Below, in pieces: positions 1 through 12,000 of a DNA stretch of 64,000 bases (the first letter of the stretch is position 1; each line of letters starts with the position of its first letter). The stretch covers positions 1-64,000 of the forward strand of contig CAUEEP010000756.1 of assembly GCA_958450365.1 (NCBI GenBank), written 5' to 3'. The stretch is from Mesorhabditis belari. Its lineage: Eukaryota > Nematoda > Chromadorea > Rhabditida > Rhabditidae. The position numbers were made by a program, and so were the translations under genes. The notes below the pieces were generated by a model, which saw only the letters and a program-made list of their open reading frames with translations, was not told the DNA's origin and searched no databases.

Positions 1-338
1 GTGTTTTTATAAAAAGATAGAGCACATTCAATTACCTTTAAGTTGTCCAGTGCAGGAGATCCTCCTGTGGTTTTTTCTGAATCACAGTTTGCTTGAGTTT
101 TTGTGAAAATGGCTTTGTGAGTGGAGGCGCTGTTTGAATTTCTTTTAAATGTCATTTTGCCGAGAATTAGTGTTCCGATTGCAATTTATATGAAACATTT
201 TACATATTATTTGATCCCGTCGAATGAAGTTTTAGACATTTTTTGATTTTCCCCGCCGACTCATTCTCCCTTGCTTAATAGATCTTTCAGTTTATCGAAT
301 TAAAGACTTTTGTTTTTCAAAGAGCAATTTTTCAAATA

Positions 339-968
339 TTGGGTTGTCCAGTTATGAATGCGCGTTTTTACTATTTTGTAAATTTCTCCAGATACCGAAA
401 TCCAGAAAAATTGATATGACATTATTCCCAACCTGAAGATCTCCTCTACATTTTGGAATAAAAAAGTTTTGAATTTGTTCAGCTTTTGAGCAAATTGACT
501 ACTGAAAAGAAATTATTAAAAATGGAAGGTGCCTTTGGATCAAGTTTTGGCTCCGCTCAAGTCCCAGTTAACCGTTTGATGTTGGACAATAGATATCAAT
601 ACAACTTTTTTAAATATAACAATTTCAGAGCATCTTTATTTATCTTTTCTTTTCTGGGCAGTTTATTTTACACAAAAACTTGAGGAATAAGCTAAACTGG
701 GATGGCTGAGATGAAGCTTGAGAATAGTTAAGCTGGAATGGCTGAGATGGCTTGAGGAATATTAGCTGAAATGGGTTTTTCGAGAAAAGACCTCTCTCCT
801 TTGTGCAGTCAATTTTCCCAAAAAGTTGGATAGATTCAAAAACTTTTTTATTCCAAAATGTAGAGGAGATCCTCAGCTCGAATGATATATAACACTCATA
901 TACATCTGTTCATAAACAGAGGAAATTTACAAAATAGTAAAACGCGCATCCATAACTGGACAACCCAA
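339..968. mobile_element. M1 family inverted-repeat element, copy A
   Basis: Flanked by TA on both sides. It begins TTGGGTTGTCCAG and ends with the reverse complement CTGGACAACCCAA, and the arms stay complementary for well over 50 bases (ATGAATGCGCGTTTT, TTTGTAAATTTCTC). Two further copies lie at 15158-15729 and 59508-60082. TA duplication and long terminal inverted repeats fit a non-autonomous Tc1/mariner-type element. No transposase coding is visible. Confidence 0.85.
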
Positions 969-1366
969 TAGTTTCTCCTTTGTTTGGATAGCACTGTTTC
1001 CTATGCCCAAAACCCCAAAAATTTCCTAAATCTATTTCTGCGGATCCTCATTCCTAATTTTCCCAAAAATACACATCCAAACATTACAGTTTGTTTTCAA
1101 TTTGCATGTATTTCTCCAGCATTGCCGACCTCGGAGTTACGCGGTCAATGATTTCCAGTGTTATATACTGTGGGGTTCGCTCGAATCGTCTTTTGTTGCT
1201 CTCAGCGAGCTGGGTGACGATGGATTTGAATGAAGAGCTTGAAAATTTCTCTTTAAATTCCAGGTCGTAATGCTGGATTTACATGGTGGTTGGGCTGAGC
1301 TCTGTGAAGAGTGGAGGAGCAATTTTGTTGGCTTTTCCTGAAAATGATCGGCCGACAGATGAACAC

Positions 1367-2374
1367 TATCGACGCCGCGGCAACAAAAGTGGATAAGGAC
1401 ATCGAAACCAAATGTACTTTAAGTTCTACAGTCAAAACTGAGTGATAAATAGTTTTCGAGAGAGTACAATAAGTACATTTTTAATACAAAGAAGAAAAGA
1501 AAGAAAGAAAGAAAGAGAAAGAGAACAAAATTAAGAAGAGAGACTAATGGTGCTCCGATTAGACAATACTTCCGAGATCCTCTGGAAGTTTCTTGTATAA
1601 CAACTCGAGTTTAATATAAATATCTCCACGGTTGAGGGTATTTAGGGCACAAATCCTACGCTTCATCGACGTTCCACGAGATATACCGACAAATTTCCTG
1701 GCAAATTCGACATTAATCCAACGGGGATTTGCGAAAAATTATCGTAAGGAATGGATGCATTTTGAACTCATTAAGCGGCTATCCATTCTATGAACATCAC
1801 GGTAATTCTAGATTTTGACATCAAAGCCCATGTTTCAAGAGGGGAAAGAGGAGTCCACGATCAATTGAAAGATTACGTTGTTTTCTCTCGGGTGTTTCAG
1901 CGGAGCTAAACGAAGCTTCACAACGTTCCATGAAAATTTGCCCGAGAGTTGAATAAAGGATTCCCGTGTACGACCGGAGATGCCTAGAAAGATGTTTACT
2001 ACGGGTTTTCGTTCCTGTTTTTTTCTGAGGTGTAGTGGTTAAGAGTCTTGTTTCCAGGAAATAAGCAGCAAGTTTTTGGTAATCAGGTTCGATACCTTCC
2101 TTTGTGGATGCATTTTGAACTCATTAGCGACTATACATTACCATGAGAGAATCACGGGCAATTTAGATTTTGACATCTCTGGTAATATTTCAGAGAGGGA
2201 AGAATCCCCAACAATTGAACGATTACGTTGCCGCTTTGAAACTTTGAACAGATGGTGCTTATCGACGCCGGAGCAACTGGTGGATAAGTACGTCAGCTTT
2301 AAATGTTCTTTAAGTTCTCAGTCAAATTGGTAATTAATAGTTTTTGAGAGATTACAATAAGTACATTTTTAAAT
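1367..2374. repeat. Diverged direct duplication, no recognised gene
   Basis: Two segments occur twice in direct orientation: 1367-1495 resembles 2259-2374 (GTGGATAAG..., then TACAATAAGTACATTTTTAA), and about 1750-1890 resembles 2104-2240 (GGATGCATTTTGAACTCATTA). An open frame at 2076-2333 (85 codons) spans the second copy but matches nothing I know. This looks like an old segmental or transposon-derived duplication. Confidence 0.6.
2029..2107 (+). other. tRNA-like sequence
   Basis: It contains an A-box-like stretch (GTAGTGGTTAAGAGTC) and a B-box-like GGTTCGATACC about 50 bases later. I could not pair a good acceptor or anticodon stem, so this is a tRNA-derived repeat or pseudogene rather than a working tRNA. 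Confidence 0.35.
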
Positions 2375-2379
2375 TAATT

Positions 2380-4320
2380 AATGAATAAATATAGAAATAA
2401 AAAGCAGATTATTAATCATTAAGAAAGATGCGCCGCATTTTTTTTATATTTTCGTTTACCACGCAATTGCTGCCCGCCATCTAGCCACATTTCGAGAGTC
2501 GAGTTTCGGAAAAAAGCCTTTATAAGGCTGAGCACGATTTCCCCAGTAGACGCAAGCTTTCGACACGTTTTTCTCGCGTGTTTTGCATATATGGCGTTGA
2601 CTTTTGACGTTTCTTTAGTCAAATTTATTGAAGAAATTCTATTAAACCAAACTAAGTTGATTCAGCTTGCCTCAAGGTTATAAACCATTCAAAGTTGATT
2701 GACTTCTGGCAAATTGGTAAGTAAACTTTGACCAAAATTTCTCTGTGTTTATTTATAGACATACAAGTTAAATTGTATTTTCTATAAGCAAATTTAGTCG
2801 GGATTCTTTTGGCTAACCTAGTCAGATGGGTCATTGGGGGGTAGAATTATAAAGTAAAATAGAAAAGGGAGTAACGTTTCAGAGCTCGCTAAATCATTTT
2901 CTGCCCAAGTGCCATTTTGACTATAGAAAAACAGCCCACTTTTTTTTAGAGTTTTTCTCAAGAACTGAACTTTATCAGTTTTATTTTTTTTAAAGTGTTC
3001 GATAGGCGATTTCGATTATTGTTCATGTAGCTGAAACATGTGATATCCCAGTTCCAAGCCAGTTCCAAGCCAGTTCCAAGCCTAACCCAGTCCCTGCCAA
3101 AGCAAATACAGGAGGTTTTTGGCTATTATGTGTCGCTTAAAAGAAACAAAACTTACAAACTACAAAACTACAGCAAAACTAAATTATTGCTCCCGCGTAC
3201 GACCGGAACAGTTTTGTGAACAAATTTTCATTGACAACTTTTTGATAGAACGTTGGTCAGACAAGCCCGAACGCGTTTTCTAAAAGGTGCGCTTTTAAGC
3301 AAAGCTATAAGGTCGCGGAAAAATTTGCAAACTTTTCTGAAAATATGGTAATGGATAGTTTATTTAAAGGATTTAGGTTTTTGGGGCGTGAAATTTTTTT
3401 AATTGGAATGGTTCTAGTGCGGAAATGTGGGCAATAGGCCTGGTAATTTCGGGGAGTAATATATTTATTTTTAATGGTGTTTTTCTTAGCTTTTCCCATT
3501 TTAAATGTTTTCTTTAATTTTTAAATAGCATTTAAAAAATTTTAAGTTTGTGAAATAGTAATAGAGTTAAGTGAAAAATTAATAGAAAAAGAGCACAAGA
3601 TTTTTGTACATTTGCATTTTGAAAAATTTGCTGATGCAGGGTTACGGTAGCTTATCCTTGGCGCGCACTTAGAAAGCACGTTGTCACCTCTAAGGAACAC
3701 CTCTAAGTCAAAACTCGTTAGGGATCCATAGAAGTGACCCAGAAAAGCCCCGTTACTATCAAGGGTTAGGTCATTGAAGAGGTTCAAAGGGCTTTATTTT
3801 TGATTGATTTTGCTCTTAGGGCTCCAAAAGCCCCTCAGAGATTAGTTCACTATCGAGGAGGTCGCTAACGAGAGTTTGACTGTATTTTCACCTAAGGTGA
3901 TGTTGATAAAGGTGACTATCGTCTAGTGACTGATTACGGTAGTTTATCCATCGACTTTGAGTTGCTTAACTTGTGTATTGAATTTTGACTAACTGCAGAG
4001 CAGTGGCAGTTCTCCTCAGTAGCTTAGAGTTGAAAAGTGATGAGAGACTTTCGTAACCCTTCCTAAGCTTTGATTTAGGACCAAGCCTCATAGCGCTAAA
4101 TTGGGGAAATGACCAAGTGAAACATCATCTTCACTTGGGTTCCCAACTGATTCGGTTCGACAGTCCACCATCATCCTCTGATCTATCTCCTGCTGATCGC
4201 ATCGTCGGCTAACGTTTGATTTGGTACATAGGCCAGATCTTTTGTTGCTCATCACCACCGCGTATCTTGTGGTGAACGTGTCGACGTCATCCATGGTTTT
4301 GATTTTTCAATTTTATTGCC
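2380..4320. other. No recognisable gene
   Basis: AT-rich sequence with only short open frames. Small structures: three copies of a 12-base unit (CAGTTCCAAGCC) near 3050-3085, and a weak inverted pair containing GTCAAAACTCGTTAG (about 3705) and AACGAGAGTTTGACTGTA (about 3865), which resembles the better-defined element at 11622-11812. I see no splice-consistent coding series. Confidence 0.5.
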
Positions 4321-4338
4321 AAAATATTGATGGAAATT

Positions 4339-4432
4339 GAAAATAGATCCACTGTCGATGTTGATAAAGATGCCAATGTCGATGTTGATAAAGATGCCAC
4401 TGTCGATGTTGATAAAGATGTGACTGTTGAAA
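4339..4432. repeat. 24-bp minisatellite
   Basis: About four copies of a 24-base unit built on GATGTTGATAAAGATGCC. Read on the plus strand it gives a DVDKDATV repeat, and an open frame with Met at 4327 covers it. Being a multiple of three, the unit stays open by itself, so it is not proof of coding. Confidence 0.7.
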
Positions 4433-4842
4433 AAAGTGTAAACCACACATTCTATTCACAAACAACATTGTGCAGCACTTCAAAGATTGCACTTTCAATT
4501 CTTTATCCATGCGAATAGTCATTATTTTCCATCAAATTGTTTGATTTTGTCGAGGGGGTTCAAGTGACCAAAATGAGCCAAGTAGAGTAGGGGCTACCTA
4601 GCTGAGCGAAAAGCGAAAAGAGGAAGTCAGTCTCCAATTTCGGTTTCGAATTGCATTGTTGCAATTGCTATTGCGAATTTCCGATATTTCATTCTAATTT
4701 GTTTTAGTGTTCGGAGCAAAGCTCGTTCAAATTGATTTTGCTCATCTATTCTCTCCAATCATGTCACTCTCATTCGACTACACCGATGGAGATTCAGGTA
4801 CAGCAGTAGGGATACTTACCGTGGTTTGCCAAAGCCAATATA

Positions 4843-5699
4843 TTAGGTACTTGAAGTGCGGATTTCAACATTTTCATAAATTCATAAATTTCCAACGATA
4901 GAAACAGTGTCGATGAATGTCATAAACTTGTTGAAGTTTGTAAATCTCACCTCTACAAAATAGGCTAAAAAGTGTTTCGATTGATCGAACCATTGAAGGA
5001 TTACGAGGGCCAAATGCGAAGTGACCAAAAGGAATCGAGTCACTTTTTGGGACAGGTTTAGTATGGTCAGAAAATAGAGTTAGCTTCCTAAAATCGAAGG
5101 TTTTTAAAAAAGTGTTTCGATTGATCGAACCATTGGGAAATTCCAGGGGGCGAAATGCGAGTGACCAAAAAGTGCCTTTTTGAAACTTTCACCTTTCAAC
5201 ACTTTCACAAGAGTTCGATTTTGACTATATAGTGGAAAATGACCGCCAAATCATTCAAAATATCATTAAAAATAATTAAGGTCGGATCATTTCATGGGAA
5301 AACTTTGTTTTTACAATAATTTTCTTTCTTTTGTGAAAAGCCGGTTTTTGTTTGACAATTTTAAGGGTTTGAACTGCTCTATCTAGAATTTCTGTAAATG
5401 CATTTCCGTTGCCTTTTTAATGGATTGATTTATAGTTATCCTTTTTTTAAAATCTTCAATTTTTGGGCAGCTAACTCTATTTTGACCACTAAACTTGTCC
5501 CCTAAGTGCCTCGATTTCTTTGGTCACTCCATTTTCGCCTTCGAAATTTCTTCAATGGATTCGATAATTGTTACACGTTTTAGCCTATTTTGTAGAGGAG
5601 ATTTATCTTTAAATAGTTTATAACATTCATCGATATCAGGTTTTTATCGTTGAAATTGATGAAAATCTTGGAATACGCATTTCTTATGCTATTACCTAA
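4843..5699. mobile_element. Inverted-repeat element, TTAGGTAC family
   Basis: Terminal inverted repeats beginning TTAGGTAC, flanked by TA. The arms contain GATTTCAACATTTTCAT..., TCGATGAATGT... and AATAGGCTAAAA... in mirrored order. Related copies lie at 7715-8550 and 52536-53169. No transposase is visible. Confidence 0.8.
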
Positions 5700-5778
5700 T
5701 AGCTTTGCATTATTTACATGCATAGAATGCTGAGATAAAATTTTACCCCATGCAAACTAGTATACACTAATTTTTATA

Positions 5779-5945
5779 GGTTTCGGATTGTTTCTCGTTG
5801 TTTTCTTTTCCATAGTTCCTGGCGAAATAAAGATGGTGATTACTGGTACTGACTATAGAGTGACTGAAAAGTCCTTTCCATTTTCGACTGAGTTTGAAGC
5901 GACGGCAAACCTAAAAACAAATCTGGTACCAAATATAAAAGACGA
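5779..5945 (+). CDS. Possible upstream exon of the Cys-loop receptor
   Basis: After an acceptor-like TTTTTATAG, an open frame reads a hydrophobic stretch (FGLFLVVFFSIVPG) and then a polar segment ending PNIKDE before a GTAAGT donor at 5946. A hydrophobic start fits a signal peptide for the channel that follows. The splice phase (2) does not match the frame of the next receptor exon at 6069, so the join is unproven. A further open frame at 4707-4901 after another TTTTAG is not recognisable. Confidence 0.4.
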
Positions 5946-6068
5946 GTAAGTTTTGTTACTTAAAAATGTGGACTTTCAGCCACTCTGTATAAGTCTTATA
6001 ACTATCTAACTATGGCAATAGCTAAGTTTTTGAAAATAAGCGCTCATGATAGAGTTCTTGTTATTCAG

Positions 6069-9000
6069 CCGACTACTCGGCGCACATGAACGCGGTCAAC
6101 AATTTGTACAACGAGCTGTTCATTAAACGAGCCTACAATCGCTACGTGACCCCGATATACCAGAAGTCTTCGGGGGAATGGCAGTGGTTCGTCAATTGCT
6201 ACTAATGCCAATGTCAATGCCAATGTCAATGTCAATGTCTGTCTCCAAAAGCCAAAAAAGCTCAAATAAAACCCAATGCCAATGACAATGCTAATGACAA
6301 TGCCAATGTCAATGCCAATGTCAATGCCAATGCCAATGCCACTAATGCCAATTCCATTTCCTTTTCACAGGTTCCCCACTTGATGTCCATTTCGATTTGT
6401 GGTTCCTCAAAATGATTTCATTGAATGCCGAGAGTCAACTCTTGAGTGTTTGTCTTGAGCTGAAAATGGTGAGTTTGGGGAAAACGTTGATCGATAAAAT
6501 GAATCGTTTTCGTACTGGCGAGACCCGAGACTTGCGTGGAATGAGAGCAAATTCGATGGAGTCGACAATATTTTCGTCGCCTCCGAAGCTCTCTGGATCC
6601 CGGACACGCAAATCGGAAATGCGTGAGGCTTAAATAGACTCTGTTCATCCCTAAAATCTCCATCATTTTGCTCTTTGTAATAAAAATAGTTGGCTATTCG
6701 ACTAATTCGCTTCGACTTCAGCAAAAATGTAGTGAGATTCTTATGAACGATATTTCTTTATCTCCAAACTTTCAAAACCAACCTCACCGAATATCAAAAG
6801 GAAAAGACAAAGAATTGAAGGAGTCGTAGACTTGAAAACAAGTATAGTCCGTCATTCTCTACGATCCTCTGCCATCGATTAGCGGGCTTTACTGATCTGC
6901 TCGTAGGGGGCCGGGGCCGTTTCCTTTTTTAACAAATGTCTTTTTACCTTTCTTTCAATTCTTCTTTCTTCTTTTTTTCCAAAACAAATACGATCAATTT
7001 TGGACGGTTTAACCAATCCATCCAGTTTTGTTACCAATCTTTTTCTTTTCCCTCCCCCTAACAAATTCCCTTCCCGCCAAGCTCGCAGACAAACCTCCTT
7101 TTTTCTAATTTGGAAAAAAAAAAAAAAAAAAGAAACACAAAATTTTTTTTTTAAAGAAATTGAATTTGTAAATAATTCATAAAATGCTCGCGAGAAAGTA
7201 CGGGCTTTCTAACGCAACGAAAGTTTTCTAACAACCTGGTAGCTTTGGTCTGCAATGCCCAAATTTTTAACAACTTAGTAGCTATGGTCTGCAACGAAAG
7301 TTTTCCAAAAATCGTCGATGTATTAAAACAGAAAATATCACCTTTTTTTCAGAAGAACTCTCGATTCGGTGAAGGCGGAGGCGGTGAAAGTTGTGCAAAT
7401 CTTCAGCAATGGCACCGTTTATTTTCCCGTTTTTTATTACGCTGAAGTCGCCTGTCCAATCATTGTAAAAGAATAGCAAGAAAAAGTAAAATGAAACTTT
7501 TTGCAGATAAACACTTTTCCTTTCGACAAGCAAATATGCCCAATCATGGTCATGTCGTTAGCCTTTGATGCGTAAGTGATCTTTTCATTTTGTGATTGCG
7601 AAAAAGCAAAAGTTCATCTTTTTATCTTTTAATACGGCTCAGTGGATCACTATAATAGAGATTTTAAAGTCATTTGCTTATTTGAAAGCTTTCTTATACT
7701 CAATAGTAGTAAGTAAGTATTGATGTATAAGAATGAGGTTATCAACATTCTCATAATTTCAATGATAGAAACTGATATCGATGAATGTTATAAATATTTG
7801 AAAGTTGTAAAATCTCCTCTCAAAATAGGCAAAACGTGTTCAATTGATTGAACCATTGAAGAAATTTCAAGGCAAAATGAAAGTGGCCAAAAGGAAGGAG
7901 TCACTTTTGGGACAAGTTTAGTGTGGTCAAAATGAGTTAGCTTCCCAAAATTGAAGATTTTAAAAAGGATAACTATAAATCAATCCATTAAAAAGTCTAA
8001 CGGAAATGCATTTACAGAAATTTAAATAGAGCGTAAGTTCAAACCCCTCAAAATTTCAAAAAAAAAGACATTTTACAAAAAGAAAAATATTGTAGAAACA
8101 AAGTTTCCATGAAATGATCCCAACTCTTAATTCTTTGAATGAAATTTTAGGGCGCTCATTTTCCACTATATAGTCCAAACCGAACTCTGTGAAAGTGGGG
8201 TTTTCAAAAGTGCCCTTTTTGGTCACTCGCATTTCGCCCTCGAAATTGCTTTTAACAGTTCGATCAATTGAAACATTTTAAAAAATCTTCGATTTTAGGA
8301 AGCTATCTTTGACCATACTAAACTTGTCCCAAAAGTGACCGATTCTTTAGGTCACTCGCATTTCGCCCTCGAAATTTCTTCAATAGTTCGATCGATTGAA
8401 ACACGTTTTAGCCTATTTTATAGAGGAGATTTCCAACTGAATGGTTTGCATTCAAATATATAACATTCATCGATTCATTCATCGATATCAGGGTTTCTAT
8501 CGTTGGAAGAAATGTTGAAATCCATTTTTATAGTACTTGATAGAAGTAGACGAAACTCGAGAATGAACCGATTTCTCTAGACACTTTTATAGTTTCTTAT
8601 TAAAGTTAACTATGTTTTGTCTAGTTTCTTTTTTCTAGTGGAATAAAATGGAATTCATTTTATCGTTTCAAAACTCATCCACTAATTGAAATCAACAATT
8701 CAGAAAGTATATCTCGATGAGTGCCCAAGTCGATCCATTTGTGCGTGCCTATGCAAGTGAAGAGGTTTGTGTTTTGTCTAACTACAAGTTTTTACGATTT
8801 GCCTGTTACATTTAAATGTAGGCAACAATCAATTAACAAAATGAAAAGCATTTTCAAGCAAACATATCATTTTCGTTAATATCCCCGACTTCAATAAAGG
8901 CATCACTGTCGTAGCACTTTGTTGTTCTCTTTTGTTATCTCTTCATCTTCGCCAAGATCGATTTCCTCTAACTCGATCATCTCCTCGTTCCAAGCCTGAT

Positions 9001-12000
9001 GTCATTCTGCTCGCACATGCTTTTTTACCTTTTTGTGAATCAATCTTCTCGAAACTTTGTTCCACTTCTGCCACTCGCTTCGGATCCAGTCGGCCAGTTC
9101 TTGATCGAGTTATTTGTTTGTAAGTTTCCTCCCGACTCCTTTCAATCCCTTGGACGATTTCCTCATTTTTCACAATTGTCCTTCCTGAATGGAATCCATT
9201 TATGGATCATTGCTCGATCTCGAATGAAGTGATGAATAGCCGGAAAACGCGGCCGGAAAACGATTACTCGAATTCCCTAAACGACCCTAAACGAAAAACC
9301 TGCTCTCATAATTTTTAGAGGTCCTCTTTGCATATTCGATGGTGTCCAGCTTGAAATCAATCGAATAAGCCTTCCGCTTCTTGAACAATTGCTGGTCGTC
9401 CAGAGAATTCGAGTAATCGTTTTCTGACCGAGGCTTTCTATTCATCACTTCATTTGCGTTCTTCTCCCGTTGTTCCCAGAAGAAATCCTCGTGTTCTGCG
9501 TGTTCTCGTAGAGCTCGATATTTCTCGAGAGAGTCCAAAAGAATTATTGATAGCTCAGCCATCACTAAAAATAAGCACATTAGCAATTTGATAAAAACAA
9601 AAAAAAGAAGAGAAAAAGTTTAATAAACGTAAAAAATAATGAGGATTGTAGAGAAGTTTTGCAAGAAAAAAATGAATGAAATGGTGTACGGTAGCAAAGT
9701 AGTGCATTTAAAAAATTTGTTGCTTCTATTAAAGACTGTGCTTTTATTTTCCAATCCCCTTCCTAAAATTGTTTCTATTGCAGACTGTGCTTCAATTAGA
9801 GTACAGTAACCCGTACAGTAACTTCAATTAGTACAGTAACCCGTTTACAGGGTTCAGCAGCCATGCAAAAGTTATTGCCCGAGGAGTTCTCAAGACTGAC
9901 GAAAGAGATGACCACGTGGGTTCGTTTGATTTCACTTCCAGCATAATTTTAGGTTTCATTTTGTACAACCCCAACTTAATTCAAGCAGTTTTTTTAGGGA
10001 AACGGTGAGTGGGATGTGACGAATATCACGACGATTAACGTGAATCAAGGTGGAAGTGAATATGTGAGTCTTGGGATAAATCTCAGATTACACTTCTCCA
10101 AATATCCTCAGATAGGCTATGTGCTGAGCATTCGTCGAGTTCCCAACTTCTATGTCTATGTGATCGCGCTGCCGTGTTTCATTCTGACCGCTTTGTCAGT
10201 GGTTGGGATGTTCTGGACCCCGAACATCAAAAAAGAGCAACTAGTTAAGGTGAGAGCATGTTGAAGATAGAAATTGACTATGTAGAATAAGTGAGAGCGA
10301 AGGAAATGTTTGACTATGGCTACCGAATTCTCTCTAATAGTAGTGCACCCTAAGCTTTGTCTAAATTCCTTGAAAAATGAAGTAAAAAGAGCCAAAAGCC
10401 AATGAAATTTTCCTGGATGAAATGGGATTTCCTTGGGAGTGATTTCTTTGGGAAAGCAGAAAGAAACAAGTGTTTGAAATCGAGCTATCATTTTCTAGAT
10501 ATCCGGCGGCAAACCAGCTGAATTTTATCATTTCGAGCCCAAGGAATTGGACTCAAGCATAAAAATGAGGAAATCGTTTTGGATAGAAATCGTTTCAGAT
10601 AGAAATCCTCTACCCACAGCGCCGCCAATCCACTTTTGGCTGAAGAAGCCTTATGAGGGAATCCCATTTCAGCCAGGAAAATTTCATTTTTTGGCTCTTT
10701 TTACTTCATTTCATTTTCAAAATGTTTGTAACTTTTTATAGAGAGCCATTTTGCAAAGATGGAAAGCAGGTTCGGAATCAATGTGAAATTCTGCATTGAA
10801 TGATCTGGGTCTCGATCCAAAAGCTCACCTTAAGTTGGTGCACATTCCTTGTAAGTTAATTGAAAGGAAGTCACAATAGCTATGCATTGACTTACGCTTC
10901 GTTAGTCTTTCAGCATTTCCAAATCACTTAACTAAAAACTAAATAATATGGGCTTAGGCTAGATAACTAAATAATAACCTTTTTAATCGAATACCGTATT
11001 CTCTTTAATAGTAGTGCACCCCGCCGAGTTGGTGACGGTTTTACGGTTTCCAAGCTTTTGCAGAAGCTCAACACTCAAATCCCCCACAAGATCTCATCGT
11101 CAGCTCCATTTTCCGACCCCACATCGATAGGTTCTGATAAGCGGTTCTCGAGATTTCGAGGAATTTAAGCGACGCCCAGGGTGCACTACTATTAGAGAGA
11201 ATACGGTAGTCATAGTCAAACAACATTTCCTTCACTCTCACCTATTCTACATAGTCCATTTAATTGAAATAATTGAAAGGAAATCACACTAGTTAAGCAT
11301 TGAATCACGTTTCGTTAGTCTTTCAGCATTTCCAAATCACTTAACTAAAAACTAAATAATAGGCTGTGGCTAAATAACTAAATAATAAGCTAAATACTTG
11401 TTAGCTGTGACAAAATTTAATGAAAAATTCAGTTTCTTGAGAAAAATCTGCGATAACCATGATAAGTTTGTTCAAATTTTCTTTTTTTGCAATATCTTTA
11501 TCAAAACTTCTTTCCAGTTAACCATCGGTCTGACAAGTCTCGTCTCGATGACAGTGCTGTTGGATATGCTCTCGGATGCCATTCCTAAAACTTCTGTTTT
11601 TCCGTTATTAGGTGAAACTACAGTCAAAACTTGTTAGTATTAATAGATAGTAAACGAAGTTTGGGATCCCTGGATCAATTTGGATGCTTTCCAATTTTGT
11701 TTGACTTCTTGTCTTCGTTTTGAATCCAATTTTGACCTCGAAACTAACCTCTTTAGCATCACGACTTTTTCAGGATCCCTTCACAGGTTTACTAACGCGT
11801 TTTGACTATAGTTTTATACAAATATGATAAATAAAGGACAATTAATGCCAAATGAAAGAAATAATTTGGGTATTTGCAGGAAATTCATGTCTTTTATTGG
11901 GTTGGTGAATTGAAAACTCCGGGCTATTGTCATATGTGACAATTTGAGCACTTTCTTCAAAAGAAACCCATTTTGGTGTCTATGGAAAAGTTGTAGAGAA

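Noticed and set aside
4707..4901. Open frame with GDSGTAVG, resembling a serine-protease active-site motif
   Set aside because: It runs into the inverted-repeat element at 4843, has no other protease feature, and GDSG alone is too short to support a call.
4843..5699. LTR retrotransposon
   Set aside because: The terminal repeats are inverted, not direct, the flanks are TA, and there is no reverse transcriptase or primer-binding site.
6397..6724. Overlapping open frames on both strands
   Set aside because: Shadows of the channel exons at 6371-6468 and 6513-6622, whose correct frame carries the YWRDPRLAW and ALWIPD motifs.
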